Shown: in pieces, positions 1-12,251 of the stretch
Position numbering within the stretch: position 1 is the stretch's first letter
Layout: each line of letters opens with the position of its first letter
Assembly (NCBI RefSeq): GCF_050436995.1
Contig: NC_134764.1
Location: forward strand, 8,308,001-8,372,000
DNA: 64,000 bases
Direction: 5' to 3'
Source: Anticarsia gemmatalis
Taxonomy: Eukaryota; Arthropoda; Insecta; Lepidoptera; Erebidae
The notes under the pieces: model-generated
Databases searched by the model: none
The model's input: only the letters and a program-made list of their open reading frames with translations
What the model was told of the DNA's origin: nothing
Translations under genes and position numbers: made by a program

Positions 1-136
1 CGAGGAAGGCTATAGGCTATATAACATCACGCTACAGTCATTAGGAGCGGAGTAGCAACGAAAAATGTTACAAAAACGGGGGAAAATTTGACTCATTCTC
101 TTAGGTGACGCAAGCGAAGTTGCGCGGGTCAGCTAG
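1..136 (+). mobile_element. 3' part of a non-autonomous Helitron-type element (subfamily B)
   Basis: The window opens inside a short Helitron-like element. The stretch from CGAGGAAGGCTATAGGC to GCGCGGGTCAGCTAG matches the 3' halves of the copies at 38789-39056 and 50812-51051. The tail carries a small hairpin (CGCAA, loop GCGAAG, TTGCG) 12 nt before the terminal CTAG, and the next base is T, as expected for Helitron insertion between A and T. The 5' half lies before the window. No protein is encoded, so it would depend on an autonomous Helitron. Confidence 0.75.
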
Positions 137-1700
137 TTCTGTATTTAAGGCAAGTCACGAAAGGTTCCAAACCATCACATTAATAGATTGACGTGCTCAA
201 AACTGTAAAATTACCATTCCGAATGCGATTCGAGAAAGAAAATGCTTAAAAAATATGTCAGGGACTGTCTGCTTTGATTGGTGGGGTTCCGTAAGTTGAT
301 TACCTGCGTACCGAATGTACTATATCGCCATTATATTTTGATATCCATATTTACTAAGATTATAAATGCGAAATTCCGTGTCTGTCAAGCTTATTGATGC
401 CTTTTGATGAACTGAACAAAGTTGAAAACATGAAACTGATTATTTTATTATTGAAAAATGTCTATGTACTTTCTTCTCGCGATTTTGTCTGCGTGGAGAT
501 ATCCTGGTTACCATTGAGCTATCACGTATTAGCAGGTGTCATATTTCTTTATTTATTTTTATACAATTACTGAAGAATGGCATTACAAAACGGCAGACAT
601 TAATCGCTCTAACTCGCAACTTAAACATCTTCAACAATCATATTCAAATGTTCTACCAAATCACACCAATACTCTTCTCTTGGTGAAAAACGATTCAGCA
701 ATTTTTGAGTTTATAGCGAACAGTCGCAGCAAGAAATTTAGTTTTACCACATATATCGATACGTAGGGTTATCGAAAAAGTGAAACCGCAAAAAGGGTTT
801 GAAAATGTAACCCTAAAAAAGCAAATAGTTTCGTGAAATGAACGATTAGCGGGGTTAAGCGTCAGGGCTCACGGAACGAACGTCTCCCGTACATAATTTA
901 AATGACTTGTAAACGCCACCAATAGATATTTGAAGCCACGCTCGAAGTCGCTTTAACGAACATTCTTCGATTATTTCAAATCGCGCCGAATACTTGAATT
1001 GTGTGATGGAATCGCGCTAAAATGTACATGAGCACAATTCTTGACTGAAAACTCACATCACTAGAACATTATTGCAAAGACATCATACGTGCATATCAAA
1101 ATAAATGTGTTTAATCATGGTTTAATAGCAATGTTTTCCTATAAAACTCCTGCGGCTGAGCGATTTTGTGAGCAACTGTAGTTTTGAAAGTTAACTAGTT
1201 TTAAATAAGACTCAGGTCAAATAGTAAGCTTGTTACTACCTTAAAATAAGACCAATTTCCAAGAATAAGCTTTTCAGTCATCACCTTATGGAACTCGGCG
1301 GTAGACCTCTGTACGTTGGAGAATACGGAAACCCACATGTAACTACCGCATCTACCGCGCTTGAAATCTCGTCGGGCTGTCTTTTGCCCCATCATGTTAT
1401 GACTGAGAGTGTATCTATGCTCACCAAGAATTTGAATGGAAATTGGGTGCCTGATCGCGAGGAAAACTAACTTCTTCTTTGCGAATAGCATTTATTTATA
1501 TATGTTTATAAGGCCTGAGGAAGATGCGGCACTATTACCTGCCGTAAATGTGGTCGCGGTTGCCAATCCCGCATAGGCCTTTTGAGCACGAACGAAAGTG
1601 CACTAATTCTACTGACGCCACTTCAATCATCTGCAATAGATGAATACAGGCCAATGATGATCAGGTCAGGCTTGGCTAAGTATAATTTCTATTATTTATT
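137..1700. other. Non-coding, nothing recognised
   Basis: AT-rich sequence with only short random open frames (under 100 codons). No splice-linked coding pattern, RNA gene or familiar repeat was seen. Confidence 0.5.
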
Positions 1701-1710
1701 TTTATTTCAC

Positions 1711-1800
1711 TCATTACTGTCCCACTGCTGGGCAAGGGTCTCCTCCCAAACGAGGGAGAGGTTAGGCCTTGAGTCCACCACGCGGGCTAAGTGTGGGTTG
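1711..1800 (-). mobile_element. 3' end of an RTE-like LINE (fragment 1)
   Basis: Read on the minus strand, 1711-1760 gives the end of a reverse-transcriptase ORF, LVWEETLAQQWDSNE followed by a stop. This is the typical C-terminus of RTE-like non-LTR retrotransposons. Flanking bases up to 1800 match the same sequence in other fragments of the window (2160-2245, 20165-20245, 38480-38550). It is 5'-truncated and not functional. Confidence 0.6.
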
Positions 1801-2159
1801 GGGCAAATAATGCCGCTTATGGCAATTCTTAAATGGCAATTTATCTACCAAGTTCCCATAGTTCCTGATGGTTAAGTCACCTACGACAATATCAAACGGA
1901 TAACTTTCATTTAAAAATGAACTATTTATCAGAAAATGCGAACTCCATGTATTCTCTTTGTAAATATGTAATTGACTTTGCGACTTATAATTTTCTTTCG
2001 AATCGATTACGCGGTAACGTCTATCGGAATTCAATGTGTATCTACTATTATAGAAAAAAAAGGAGTAGTTTAGAAGAATTGTAATCGATTTTACTAACAT
2101 ACTACAATAGTGTTTAATGGTGCATACACAATACAGCTTTTGTGGAACAAAATACATCA

Positions 2160-2245
2160 TGTTGTACTGTCCCACTGCTGGGCAAGGGTCTTTTCTCAGA
2201 ATAAAAGAGAGGCTAGGCTTTGGATCCACCACGCTAAGTGCGATT
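2160..2245 (-). mobile_element. 3' end of an RTE-like LINE (fragment 2)
   Basis: Second copy of the LINE tail of 1711-1800, about 440 bp away in the same orientation. Minus-strand reading gives a stop, then EKTLAQQWDST, so it is a decayed C-terminus. The 156-codon minus-strand frame between the two copies (1762-2232) runs from one LINE tail into the other and is not treated as a gene. Confidence 0.55.
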
Positions 2246-2480
2246 TCAGCACTTTACATAGCTTGGGAGAAGAAAGTTTAAATTTAAAGGCTTAAATTTC
2301 GGTTCAAAAAGGATTTCATTTTAGAAGAAAAGCGCCTATGTATAATTCTGACGTCTGAGCTGATTGTTGTCTAATTCCCTTAAGTCGTTTTTGCGTGAAA
2401 GACAAACGAACATTAAAAAAAAATTTAAGACTACATTTTAAGACAGACTACTTCATACCTAATCAAAAGAATCTTAGGAA

Positions 2481-2708
2481 CGCGACAATGTGTAAAGGAG
2501 AGTCCTACAACATGACGTAGTTCGCACGTTTATAAATAAACCGGATAAAATACATATGTTGTAGTCTCGAAACTGGACTAGTTATTGAAATACGTGACAA
2601 TGTCTAAGTGCAAGGGAGAGTCCTATGACATTACTTAGGTCGCACGTTTATAAATAACCCGGGTAAAGTACGTTGTAGTCTCGAAACTGGACTAGTTATT
2701 AGAATACT
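2481..2708. repeat. Imperfect tandem duplication, about 112-bp unit
   Basis: Two copies of one unit lie head to tail, at 2481-2592 and 2593-2708. Shared blocks are GACAATGT, GGAGAGTCCTA, CGCACGTTTATAAATAA and TTGTAGTCTCGAAACTGG followed by ACTAGTTATT. The copies differ by substitutions and a few small indels, so the duplication is not recent. Origin unknown. Confidence 0.8.
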
Positions 2709-2861
2709 AATAGTTAGTGTAACATCAATTGTTATAAGTACGAATGAAGGTAATAAATTGTTTCGTTTAATGGTGACTACGTTAGACTAGATATGAACCG
2801 GCACGCAATAAATTATACGTAATCGAGTAATGTTCCATAATATATTGTGGTTATAAGTAAG

Positions 2862-2960
2862 ACTGGCTCAGTGGTGTGAGCCTTGTATGCGTTTGTGTTG
2901 GGTTCGAATACGTCGGGTCGAAAATGTGTTTCGGGGCTGTTATGTATTTCATGTGAACCA
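2862..2960 (+). mobile_element. tRNA-headed SINE fragment
   Basis: GACTGGCTCAGTGGTGTGAG followed about 25 nt later by GGGTTCGAATACG resembles the A box and B box of a tRNA-derived RNA polymerase III promoter. No tRNA cloverleaf closes around it, and related sequences recur (44190-44270, 49170-49265), so a SINE head is the best reading. Confidence 0.45.
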
Positions 2961-5900
2961 AATGCGTTCGTAATGTTTAGAATAAGTACTGTTTTGTGTA
3001 TTTTCGAGTAGGTTTTTAAAGGTTTTAATCTGCTGTAAAGAAAATGTTATTTTGTAATTCGCAAATATTCTAGAAGCGAAGAAAAATGTATAATAAACAT
3101 CTTCTGTTGTGTCTTAAACTGTAACAAAACAGTTGTAGTTTGTAAAGTTCTGAATGTCCTAATCAATGTTACTTTCAAATCACCATCATCATTGACATTG
3201 AAAAAGATATAGATGTCCTTAGCTAAAAAAATACTTATTTAAATCGAAAGAACATATCGATTCGTATCTATAAAATAAACATAGTATATTTCAAATGAAC
3301 TCCCTTATATGCCAGTAATAACTAAACAAGCCGAAAAGAATATTAAAAAAAAACAAATTAAGAATCACGATAACGGTTATTCTTTTAAAATATCGTTCTA
3401 CCGTCAATCACGCGACACGGGTAGATAGGAGACAAAATGGGTGATTTTTAAACACATTTACTGTTCATTTTTATATTATAGAAAACAGTTTTTTTAATGA
3501 GCGAAGTCACGCGATAAGGCATGCGTTATTATTGGCTATTTAAAAGTGTTTACCGATTTGTTTATTTATTATAAACTTATAATATTTGTCTCCAGGTTAG
3601 TGCGTATTAGAAATTATTGAAACTTCCTTGAGCTTTTGTTGACTGTATTAAAATGTTTCTTGTTTAAAATGTTTGCATTTGATCGTAACTCTCCTGATGG
3701 AAAGTGATGTATCCGTCTAAGATGAAGAAGACCTAAACCTTTGTTAAAGAGAACGTCGAGTTCTTAACACGCACTTCGTCAGCAAGATGGACGGTATCGA
3801 GAGGAGCCTCTTGCCGCAGAATGACAAAATGAATGTATGAAAGTTAGTTTTGAATGTTGATAGGGGATGGTGAGCAAACCCGAGATAAAACAATGTCTTG
3901 TAACATCTATGGCATGATGGAGTTAAGAAAAAAATTGTAATGAGTTGTGTAGTCTACGCAACTCTTCTCCACCTTTATGTAGAGTGGATAGAAAACTTCA
4001 GATTTTGATATTATATAAAAAAAAAAATGTCATTGTAAGGATCGTGTAGGTTACAACCGCGGCCACAATACATGTACTACACAAATCTTGGTACATTTAA
4101 ATGCGTGCTCCACACACCAATAGATAAAGATCGCACCGCAAAGATTACGTTTTACAGCTATCGATAAATCGTGAATGGAGTCGAAGTAAAATATAACGGA
4201 AGCCACGTAAAATACTATCGAACGTAACCATCGGTTCATTTTTATTTTTATTCTACGGTTCACAAAGTAAATGACTGTTTAAATATTCAAAATTTGCCTA
4301 CCCCTTTTATTGTCACGGCACGGGCCGACTTCCGTGAGCGATAAAACTATGCATGTACTACACGATTGTCGATAGTGCACGCTTTCGTGCCATGAGACTG
4401 AGTAGATGTTTCTAAGATCTCGTTCCATCAAATCTAATCCTGTGTTGTAAAGATCCACATCATTAGAGAAATTTTGTGGCAACTTTATGTGCTATACGAA
4501 TCGATTAATCGTATAGAATAAATACGTCTTGTTATGTTGGAGAAAATCAAAAAAGGAAAGAAATTAAAAACTCAAAAGTTCGTACTTTTCAAAGCGTGTA
4601 AAATAAGTAATGATTAATGTTAACACCTGCTACCACTATCTTCTCCTTATAAGACACTGAATGCAGGAATATTACAATCGTTACTTTAATAGCTTTATTT
4701 GTACCTAGTTTTAAATTCAAACCGCTTATACAGGCATTATCATACAGGCTTTATGTCACCTAATGCATACATTAAACGACTATAAAATGACTAAGGTCTT
4801 GTGTAAATCAAGAATAATTTCCTGACGTGTTATTTTTATTCTTCATAATACATTTCTTATTGTATAGAATATCGAAAAAACTTATTAGAAGTCAATTTTG
4901 TTCGTGATTAAGATATTTTTCAGTGGGTGAAGTCCTAAGTCTGCGCAAGTCATAAAATTCGTTCAGCGTTTTCACTACTTGCATGAAAAAAAAATACAGC
5001 TACGCTAAAAAATAATACGTTTATTATTATTTAAAGTATCGCATCAAAATCGCGCGTATCGTCCATAGGTATATTTATCGTCAGGACATGATATGGCTTG
5101 GGTTGGAAAAACTCTGTGTTTCGACATTCTCTATTAGCATACGGACTAACACCGACAACAATGTAATGGGATGTTACAGCGTCGTACCATTACATTATGT
5201 GGGTAGTCTGAGAAAACGAACGGAATGACCAGATAGAGCTGTTTTATTACTTCAAATGGTTTATCCTTTGGAATCGATTTAATTCAGTTTCGAGTTTTTC
5301 TTGACACAGACGAAGGAAGATTTGTTTCGCAGAGTCGCATTGCATGTCATTTTGCATACGTTTAAAGTCATTGGTTGACTTAAACTCTATCGTCACTAAG
5401 CATTTCTTATTAAATATTCCGTGTGGGTTTGCATTTCGAACATATCTTCATATTTTTATTTAAGTATACAAGTTTAAAGGTAAGTTTTAGATGACTCGAA
5501 GACGTAGAACACTCAATGTTCTGGTCTTCTTTGTTAGTCAATAAATAAATCACAGGCGGTGAAACCAGCTCGCTTGCACACGCCTTACATGGAAGAATGC
5601 AAGGCGAGCCTCGGGACGCCTCGCTTTTGCTATTCTATAAAACAGTAAACAATACTCTGTTTCGTGCGAACAGACTAATGTGACGAGATACACCCACCAA
5701 TATTATAACGTTGTTAACCGCAACTGAAATATTCTTTAAAACAGTAAGTTAATTGGCACTCGTATCGTTTGTTCGTATTAATTCCACAACTGCAGCCAAT
5801 CAATATTCCAATTGGCAGCAAGCGCCCCAACTATCGCACTATCGAGCATCCGGAAACGTATATACGAACCGCGGGGACTGATCATCGGCTCCACCGCGTA

Positions 5901-8900
5901 TTTTCTATGCAAATGAGCCGGCGAAGAGCGACGTCGCGGCAATAATCGGCCGGCGGCGCCGTAAATAAAGTTTACGACGCGACGACATCGGCGGCAACCC
6001 TTGCCGGGAATTAACGCGACGCGGGAGGTAACCGATGCTGCTGTGATAAACCGGAGCGAGGACGTAGGGCTGGCCCACGACAACGAACGACCCGCATGCA
6101 TAACTAAACAACGACCCACCTACATATATTTACGCCATAAAGTACGAAAATTATAATGTTTAACTTTAAGACCTTTTTATTTTCATTCCGAAGGTCTGGT
6201 TCCCACCAGCCCTGGATGTTCGCGATGCAAATTAGGCTAATTGACATTAAGATTGAGAGTAAGCAACTGCAGAGGCCAATTTATGGAAGCGGGCGGCGGC
6301 TCGAGAGGTGTGCCGGAATAGAACGAGCTCTCTCGACGTTTGCACGAGACGTTAAGATCGAGATTAAGTAAAAATATACTTGCCATATTGAGCATGGATA
6401 GTACCAACGTACGATGTAATCACATGTGCGCCACAAGAAGCGGCCATTATGTCATAAAACAGTTCCTTTATGTTCCTTGGCAATATTAAATGAGTATTGA
6501 AAGTGGAGGATGCACATAACAATCTCATAATTTTACATATTTGGAGTTGCTGAGAATATCATTGGAAGTTATGTTGAACATATTTTTATAGAATAGTTGT
6601 CGTCTAAAACGGTTGGGTAGCAAACGCGTCGTAGATGCCAAATTCTAATTCAATTTAGCAGAAGGGTTGCCAGCTACGCGGAACGAAAAAATACTGGGAA
6701 AAAGTGAAGGGAGACAGGGGAGAAGGGGAGAGGAAATTCAAAGACATGTCTAGGGGCGGCGTCGTGTCAAGTCGCGCGGTTTGCGGGACGCAGAGGTAAT
6801 TGATGCGTTCTGGATTAAGATAGCTTTTTAGGTGTCGTCGAGTGAATGCGATAGGGGTGGAGGAATGTTGAGCAAATTCCCTCAATACTGTAAACATCGG
6901 CGTGATTGATGAAATACTAACTTTTTTTAGACAAACATCGAGCGCTTCATTGCGGTGGTCTTCATATAAAAAAATACTAAGAAAATATTGTCGTACTTAT
7001 ATTAAGACACCGAGGTGAGTTCTAACGTTTAATATAATAATAAATAATAATTAGTGAAATTGGTTTAGCCGTTCTTGAGTTTTGCGCTTAGCAACACATT
7101 TTTATATAAGAAAGATAACATTGAATCACTGAAATGCATAATTATATAACTTTTATCAAGGCCTTGCAGAAAAAAAGGCATTCATAATTCATCGTGTTGT
7201 CATAGAGCAGCAGGTCGCCGAATTCAGGGAGCTGTCAAAACTTTCCCATAGACTTCCGTGCTCCGATTTCCAGACTGAACTCGCGATTGAGCCGTCAAAA
7301 ATGCTGACACGAAGAAAATTGGGCGCGAAATTTTCGTGACCAAAAATGGTGGCGGTTGTCTCCCGCCAAAACCATATGCCCCGCGGTCGGGCGTTTCTCA
7401 CCGACTGTCGGCCGTCTTTTAAAATGTCAACCGGATTGTTTCAAACTTTTATCATACTCTAATGTTGTTTGAAAATTATTAGTCGTAATGTGAATTATTC
7501 GTTCGTCTTTATTTGTAGATAAACCAAGGTTAGGTTACTTGCATAACTGGTGATAACTTTCACTTTTGCGTTAATTAACCTTGCGTTGGATTAATATCTG
7601 ATTAATAAAATGTCCGAAAATATTCAATTTCTTGGCATAATTGCATATGATTTGTCTCAGAAATCGAACAAGGACCAATTAAGTGGTAATCAGCAGAAGC
7701 ATGACACCCGCTTCTTAGCAGCTTAGTTAACATTTCAAACAATATTACATTAAATAATTTAAGAACATGCGATGACTATAAATGATAAAATTAATGGTGC
7801 TTGTAATAGCGAGGACAATTCAATGATAATATCTTAGTCGAGTGATACAAAAACCGTTGACAAGCGGGTGCGAAATACTTGAGAGTACTTACAACTCATT
7901 GAGTATGTAACATCAATAAATTAATACCCCTATGGAATAAGAAATAAAATTGTTCGTACACATTAAACTAGTTTCGCTAGCGTCTTAGTTCGCATGTATA
8001 TAATATACTTTTGTACATTTCGGACTGGTGTCGTATTTTTTCGACACGCAAATAGTTTGTTTCAAATAATTAACTTGCCACTCTCCGGGGTATATGTGTA
8101 CTTATGCCATTGAACATAAAGATGGTAAATATATTTTACTTGGCGGTAAACATATTGAGTTTTTTGTAATAAAATGTATTTGGCAGTGGTGTCACAAAAA
8201 CAGTTACTTTAGCGTCAGATAATTACCCGTAGATCTTTAGGCACGGCGCGTACCTATTTGCTGGTAAATTTTACTGAAACCGGGCAACTGCGCGGGAGTT
8301 ACATGGTTGCCTAATGTATGTATGTGCAAAGTAAAGGCAAGGCAAGTCCACTCTCAGAACATCCTACATACGTATGTATACGCAAGGTGGCTCAAAATAC
8401 TCGAAGATACAAAGGTCTATGTTTTAAGTAATAGTTTCTGGATCGAACTGAACAAAAGTTATAGGTACATAAGATTACAAAAATGTACTAGTAAAAAGAT
8501 GTTGCCATTAATAGAAAAAACGTGTTATATTGTAACACCATGACGTAAACAATAGTCTGTGAAGTACAACGTAATCTGTTATATTTTATTTACGCAACCA
8601 AGTCCTTATCTCTTATCAGACAACTGAGGTGTTCTACTCGTTTTTATGTAATGAACCTCAATCACAAACGGACATCAATGTCAATATTTGTACATAATTC
8701 ATTTATTTGGTATTATAATAAAGGGACATTTACAAGGATGGTCGTATGACGTTTATTACTATCGAAAGTAAAAACTACAAAATTAATTTTGATACAATTT
8801 GCACGATGTTTTCAATCACCGTTGGGGCAAGTGATCATTATTTCTAATTCATACAAAACTGCAAAAGGTCATTGCAGTGTTATCTCGGGTTTGAACCTCG

Positions 8901-9310
8901 ACCACTCGCGGGGAAGGTGCCAACTTATTATACCTATCTTTATCACTGCAGTTTTAGCGAATAAAGACTATATAGTCTGTGAAGTAAGTACTCAAAGTAC
9001 ATGGTTTTCGCGTTGATATTGACAAAATACCCTTAACATATCGTTGAAGTAGTCCCGACGTCCGATGACGTAACTCTTCGAGCTGGTTCGTGACGAAATA
9101 TTGTAGTGATGGCAAAGTTCGAGTGTGCGCAAGTTTCGGTGTAAAACTGCATTACAATGACTGTGCCCGCGTCACGGATATGCGGGTACGTGAACATTTT
9201 CACGAAACGAACGGTAATATACGAGAGTGAAGCGAAATTTGCACACAGTACAAAGTGTACAAACCTACATGTATACGTATAACTCAAGGGTGACTGACTG
9301 ACATAGTGAT
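2961..9310. other. Long non-coding stretch with two GC-richer islands
   Basis: No coding exon could be supported on either strand. Most of it is AT-rich unique-looking sequence. GC-richer, CpG-containing islands occur at about 5890-6115 and 7190-7400. An inverted pair AATGTAATGG...CCATTACATT lies near 5159-5196. Open frames across the islands (for example the 113-codon minus frame at 5778-6119) have no recognisable domain. If the helicase gene at 12 kb continues leftwards, this would be intronic; no helicase exon was found here. Confidence 0.45.
5890..6115. promoter_or_regulatory. GC-rich island, possible regulatory element
   Basis: A CpG-rich patch in AT-rich surroundings containing an octamer-like ATGCAAAT (about 5907-5914), a GTAAATAAAG forkhead-like word and a TTTACGAC Hox-like word close together. 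It could be a conserved enhancer or a decayed exon; the sequence alone cannot decide. Confidence 0.25.
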
Positions 9311-9324
9311 CTATCAACGTACAG

Positions 9325-9440
9325 GCCAAACTACTGGACGGATCAGGCTGAAATTTGGCATGCAGGTAGATGTTATGACGTAGGCATCAGCTAAAAAAGG
9401 ATTCTGATCAATTCTAGCCCAAGGAGGATGAAAATTTTTG
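9325..9440 (+). mobile_element. Transposon-derived fragment (unclassified)
   Basis: The stretch CTACTGGACGGATCAGGC followed by TGAAATTTGGCATGCAGG resembles a motif found in interspersed insect repeats ('...GAAATTTGGCATGCAGGTAG...'). No terminal signals or coding sequence survive. Confidence 0.4.
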
Positions 9441-9667
9441 ATGAAAATCCTGTCCTAGTGTTTGTCTGACACAAACCACGCGGATGAATTGGCGAGCAAA
9501 AGCTAGCACATAATATGACGCCGACGGTGTATGCAGAGTGTATGGAAGACACCAACGTTTCGCTATCAACAATGTTACCCCATGTAATAGAAGCCTATTG
9601 CCATAGATTGAACATGTTACCAAAATCCGGGCTACTATTCAGAAACATTTTATTTAGAAGAACAATA

Positions 9668-9736
9668 GTGCCTTTCCCAACCCGTTAACTACATGATCTG
9701 GAGTAGGATACGGAACCGACCACGTTACAGAGGCAG
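9668..9736 (-). mobile_element. tRNA-headed SINE fragment
   Basis: Resembles the minus-strand SINE heads at 30240-30320 and 49170-49265: a 'GTGCCTTTCCCAACCCG' start and an ACAGAGGCAGTC end. Degenerate. Confidence 0.35.
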
Positions 9737-10739
9737 TCTTGTACCTACTTGCATACATATTCTAGAACGAATAATATTCGGTTCTTTAAAAACTCTTTTT
9801 ATAATGCCTAATGATAACGCGTATATTATCGTTCTTAGCACATCTTATACTACACACTTGTATCTCTAGTATAATTGTCTCATAATACAGCTTTCTAAAT
9901 TCAAACAAAAAAGCAAGGCCATATTTTAGTAAAATACATCGAATTTAAAGAATAGTCAGCTCCGCCTCTATAAAAACGTAGAGGATTGCATGCAACAAAT
10001 GCATTCAGTATTGGTGAAGCGCAATTTTCGTGTTAGGCTGTTGGGGACGGTCGTGCGACAGTAAGCACAATGATTTATGTGCACTAAGCCTACAAGCTTT
10101 CAAGACACGCGAACACTTATGATCAATTGTCGCTTTTGGCTTTAAAACGGAAATATTTGGTGTTCCGCGATCGTTTCGTCATGTCGACAATTTCGACAAA
10201 TGATGGGCGATCGTGAACCGCTTCAAGTATTTGTGCATTTCACAAAGTTTTACCCATGTAGGTTTCGAGCTGTTTACTTCTGCACTATAGCACCTAAGTA
10301 TTATTGGTTGTTTAGATTTTTGTTGTTAATAGACAAGTTATGACATAATGTTTCGTACATTTATGTGGCGTTCTTTGATCGCCTACCACACCTCCTACAT
10401 ATGTATGGACAACTTAGTAGTAGGTACCTACAGAACTTATTCATTAAAAAAAACCCTTAAACGTATGTTTTGGTCGCATAAAAAGATTTTGAACCAACAG
10501 TTCTATGAGACGTCAGATTACCAACTTATCATTTTTTTACTTGTAATCGGCAATGAAAAATGCAAATCTCGTTGTCAAGCCGCCAATCTATGTAGTTCTA
10601 AAGGTAGTTCCCGCTAAATTTTACAATTAATATGCGACGCGATACAGGCAACACTGATTGCGGCACCTCGTTGAATCCTTGAACAATGATATCGAATAAT
10701 CGATAACGATAACTTATCAATATACCCACTTCTACGATG

Positions 10740-10845
10740 CATTTGCGCCCCGAAGCAAGGAGACGCATAGTTCAAATACCACTAAACTAAAACACTAAAC
10801 GGCCACCCATCTATAAAATGACCGCGACGAGGGTAGCTTAACCCA
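10740..10845 (+). repeat. Fragment of interspersed repeat family R2
   Basis: Contains GAAGCAAGGAGACGC, AGTTCAAATACCACT and AAAATGACCGCGACGAGGG, which match the middle of family R2 as seen more fully at 32937-33250 and 49350-49570. The ends are missing. Confidence 0.5.
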
Positions 10846-11925
10846 CCGATTATTAATCGATTTGTAAGCGCAATAGTTTTCTTTTGGTAACTTGTTAATT
10901 GTTTGGTAAACCGATAATCATTAACAATATTATAACATTCCATAAGAAATTGCAAAATTATGTCAACCAAGTAATCTAGGGTTTTTGTAACTGATTGTTA
11001 CAATGTTTAAGTATATTGTGTCTAGACTGACTTAACATAAAACTTAATATACTTCTTACAGTTTCTGTACCAAGGGTGTCTGTAACCACACTGTATCTCA
11101 TGAACTATGAAAGTTAGACACATAGAATTTTCACAGATGATGTATTACTGTTGTCGCTTTAAGAACAAATACTAAATACCAGAATAAAATTAAAATTACA
11201 GGCATACAACAGATATTATTCTGCAGGTTTAAATACATTTCAATCAGATTATAAAACCCAGTGATCACCATACAAACATGTGGTACATTCAATAACTACC
11301 TCCTTGATAATCATATGCATCCATATATTATGATTTTAATAAAAAAGTATTCTGGTGTTAACCCATGACAGTCCTGCTGCTAGGCAAGGATTATGTATGA
11401 AATGAAATGAAATTTAATTCACACAAAATAGGGTACGTAGTGGTCTCATATCTTGAAAGTTCATCCTATCTTGTCTGCAATTGGCATGTGAAATTTTAGG
11501 GGATGAGGGATGTGTTAGACCTTAGGTCACCATAATTCAAATGACATATACACAAGATCTAATGCACACCGCTGGTGTCGTTTTTAAACTTCTCCGATGC
11601 AACTAATTCGTTCTAGATAAGTCTAAGTCACAATAATGCGTTAGGCATAGTGAATAAGAGTCCTTTAGATTATCTGCTTTGTAGAACAGGAAACTACAAA
11701 GTCAGATAAAAATTTATGTAATTGTGTAAACTAACATAGCTTGAAATTCATAGAAATAAATACATAAGTATATCTAATCACACCTTGTCTCAGGGCAGAC
11801 AGACCACAACCTGCATACTATGATTTCTATAAAAACTTCTTCATTTATATTCATACAAGACTGCCAGTTATAACGCTAAGGTCTGCATAATAGTTTAAAT
11901 CTAAAAAATAATATTTCAAACTTAC

Positions 11926-12037
11926 TATGTTCTGCTTGTTGCCAAGCGAGAGCTCCGCATAGTAGTGCCAGTGTCTTGCCAGAACCCGTAGGAGACTCTA
12001 GTATACAGTTCTCTGCCTTTTTCAGACCTTTTATCAT
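11926..12037 (-). CDS. BRIP1: FANCJ/BRIP1-like DEAH helicase, coding exon 2
   Basis: This 112-bp exon encodes residues 129-165 and carries the Walker A motif: CILESPTGSGKT (residues 139-150), followed by LALLCGALAWQQAEH. The ESPTGSGK...LALLC.ALAWQQ pattern is the start of helicase domain 1 in FANCJ (BRIP1), a 5'-3' iron-sulphur DNA helicase of the XPD family that resolves G-quadruplexes and acts in crosslink repair. The acceptor is CCCACAG before ATGATAAAAGG, and the donor GTAAGT follows 'GAA CAT A' (phase 1). The alternative upstream acceptor (GAACAG/TTGATAAC) would add nine residues that break the alignment with family members, so the inner one was chosen. No following exon was found between 1 and 11925. 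Confidence 0.85.
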
Positions 12038-12251
12038 CTGTGGGACATATGGTACTACGTTATCAACTGTTCACAGAAGTTAAGTTGTATGCGTACTTGA
12101 AATAAAAAGAGCTTACTTATTACAATATCTTTGTAATGGCGACAAATTATAGTTATTTTCAAATTTATGGAAATAGTTTTGAAAATAAATACTGTTTAAA
12201 AATGACTAGGTACTGTAAAAAAATCTGTTTAAATTGTATTTTTTTTCTTAC
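12038..12251 (-). other. BRIP1: Intron 1 of the FANCJ-like gene
   Basis: A 214-bp phase-0 intron with donor ACG|GTAAGA and acceptor CCCACAG|ATG. Removing it joins YPSQKSLLST to MIKGLKKAEN, which gives the spacing between the YPSQ and ESPTGSGKT motifs known for FANCJ. Confidence 0.8.

Noticed and set aside
1762..2232. 156-codon minus-strand frame
   Set aside because: It begins in one LINE tail and ends in another and has no recognisable domain; treated as chance readthrough between two repeat fragments.
5778..6119. 113-codon minus-strand frame
   Set aside because: Lies in a GC-rich island, which naturally lacks stop codons; composition is arginine/serine-rich without motifs.
11785..11850. 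Possible third exon of the FANCJ-like gene
   Set aside because: An AG acceptor and GT donor can be drawn on the minus strand, but the short peptide shows no similarity to the family.
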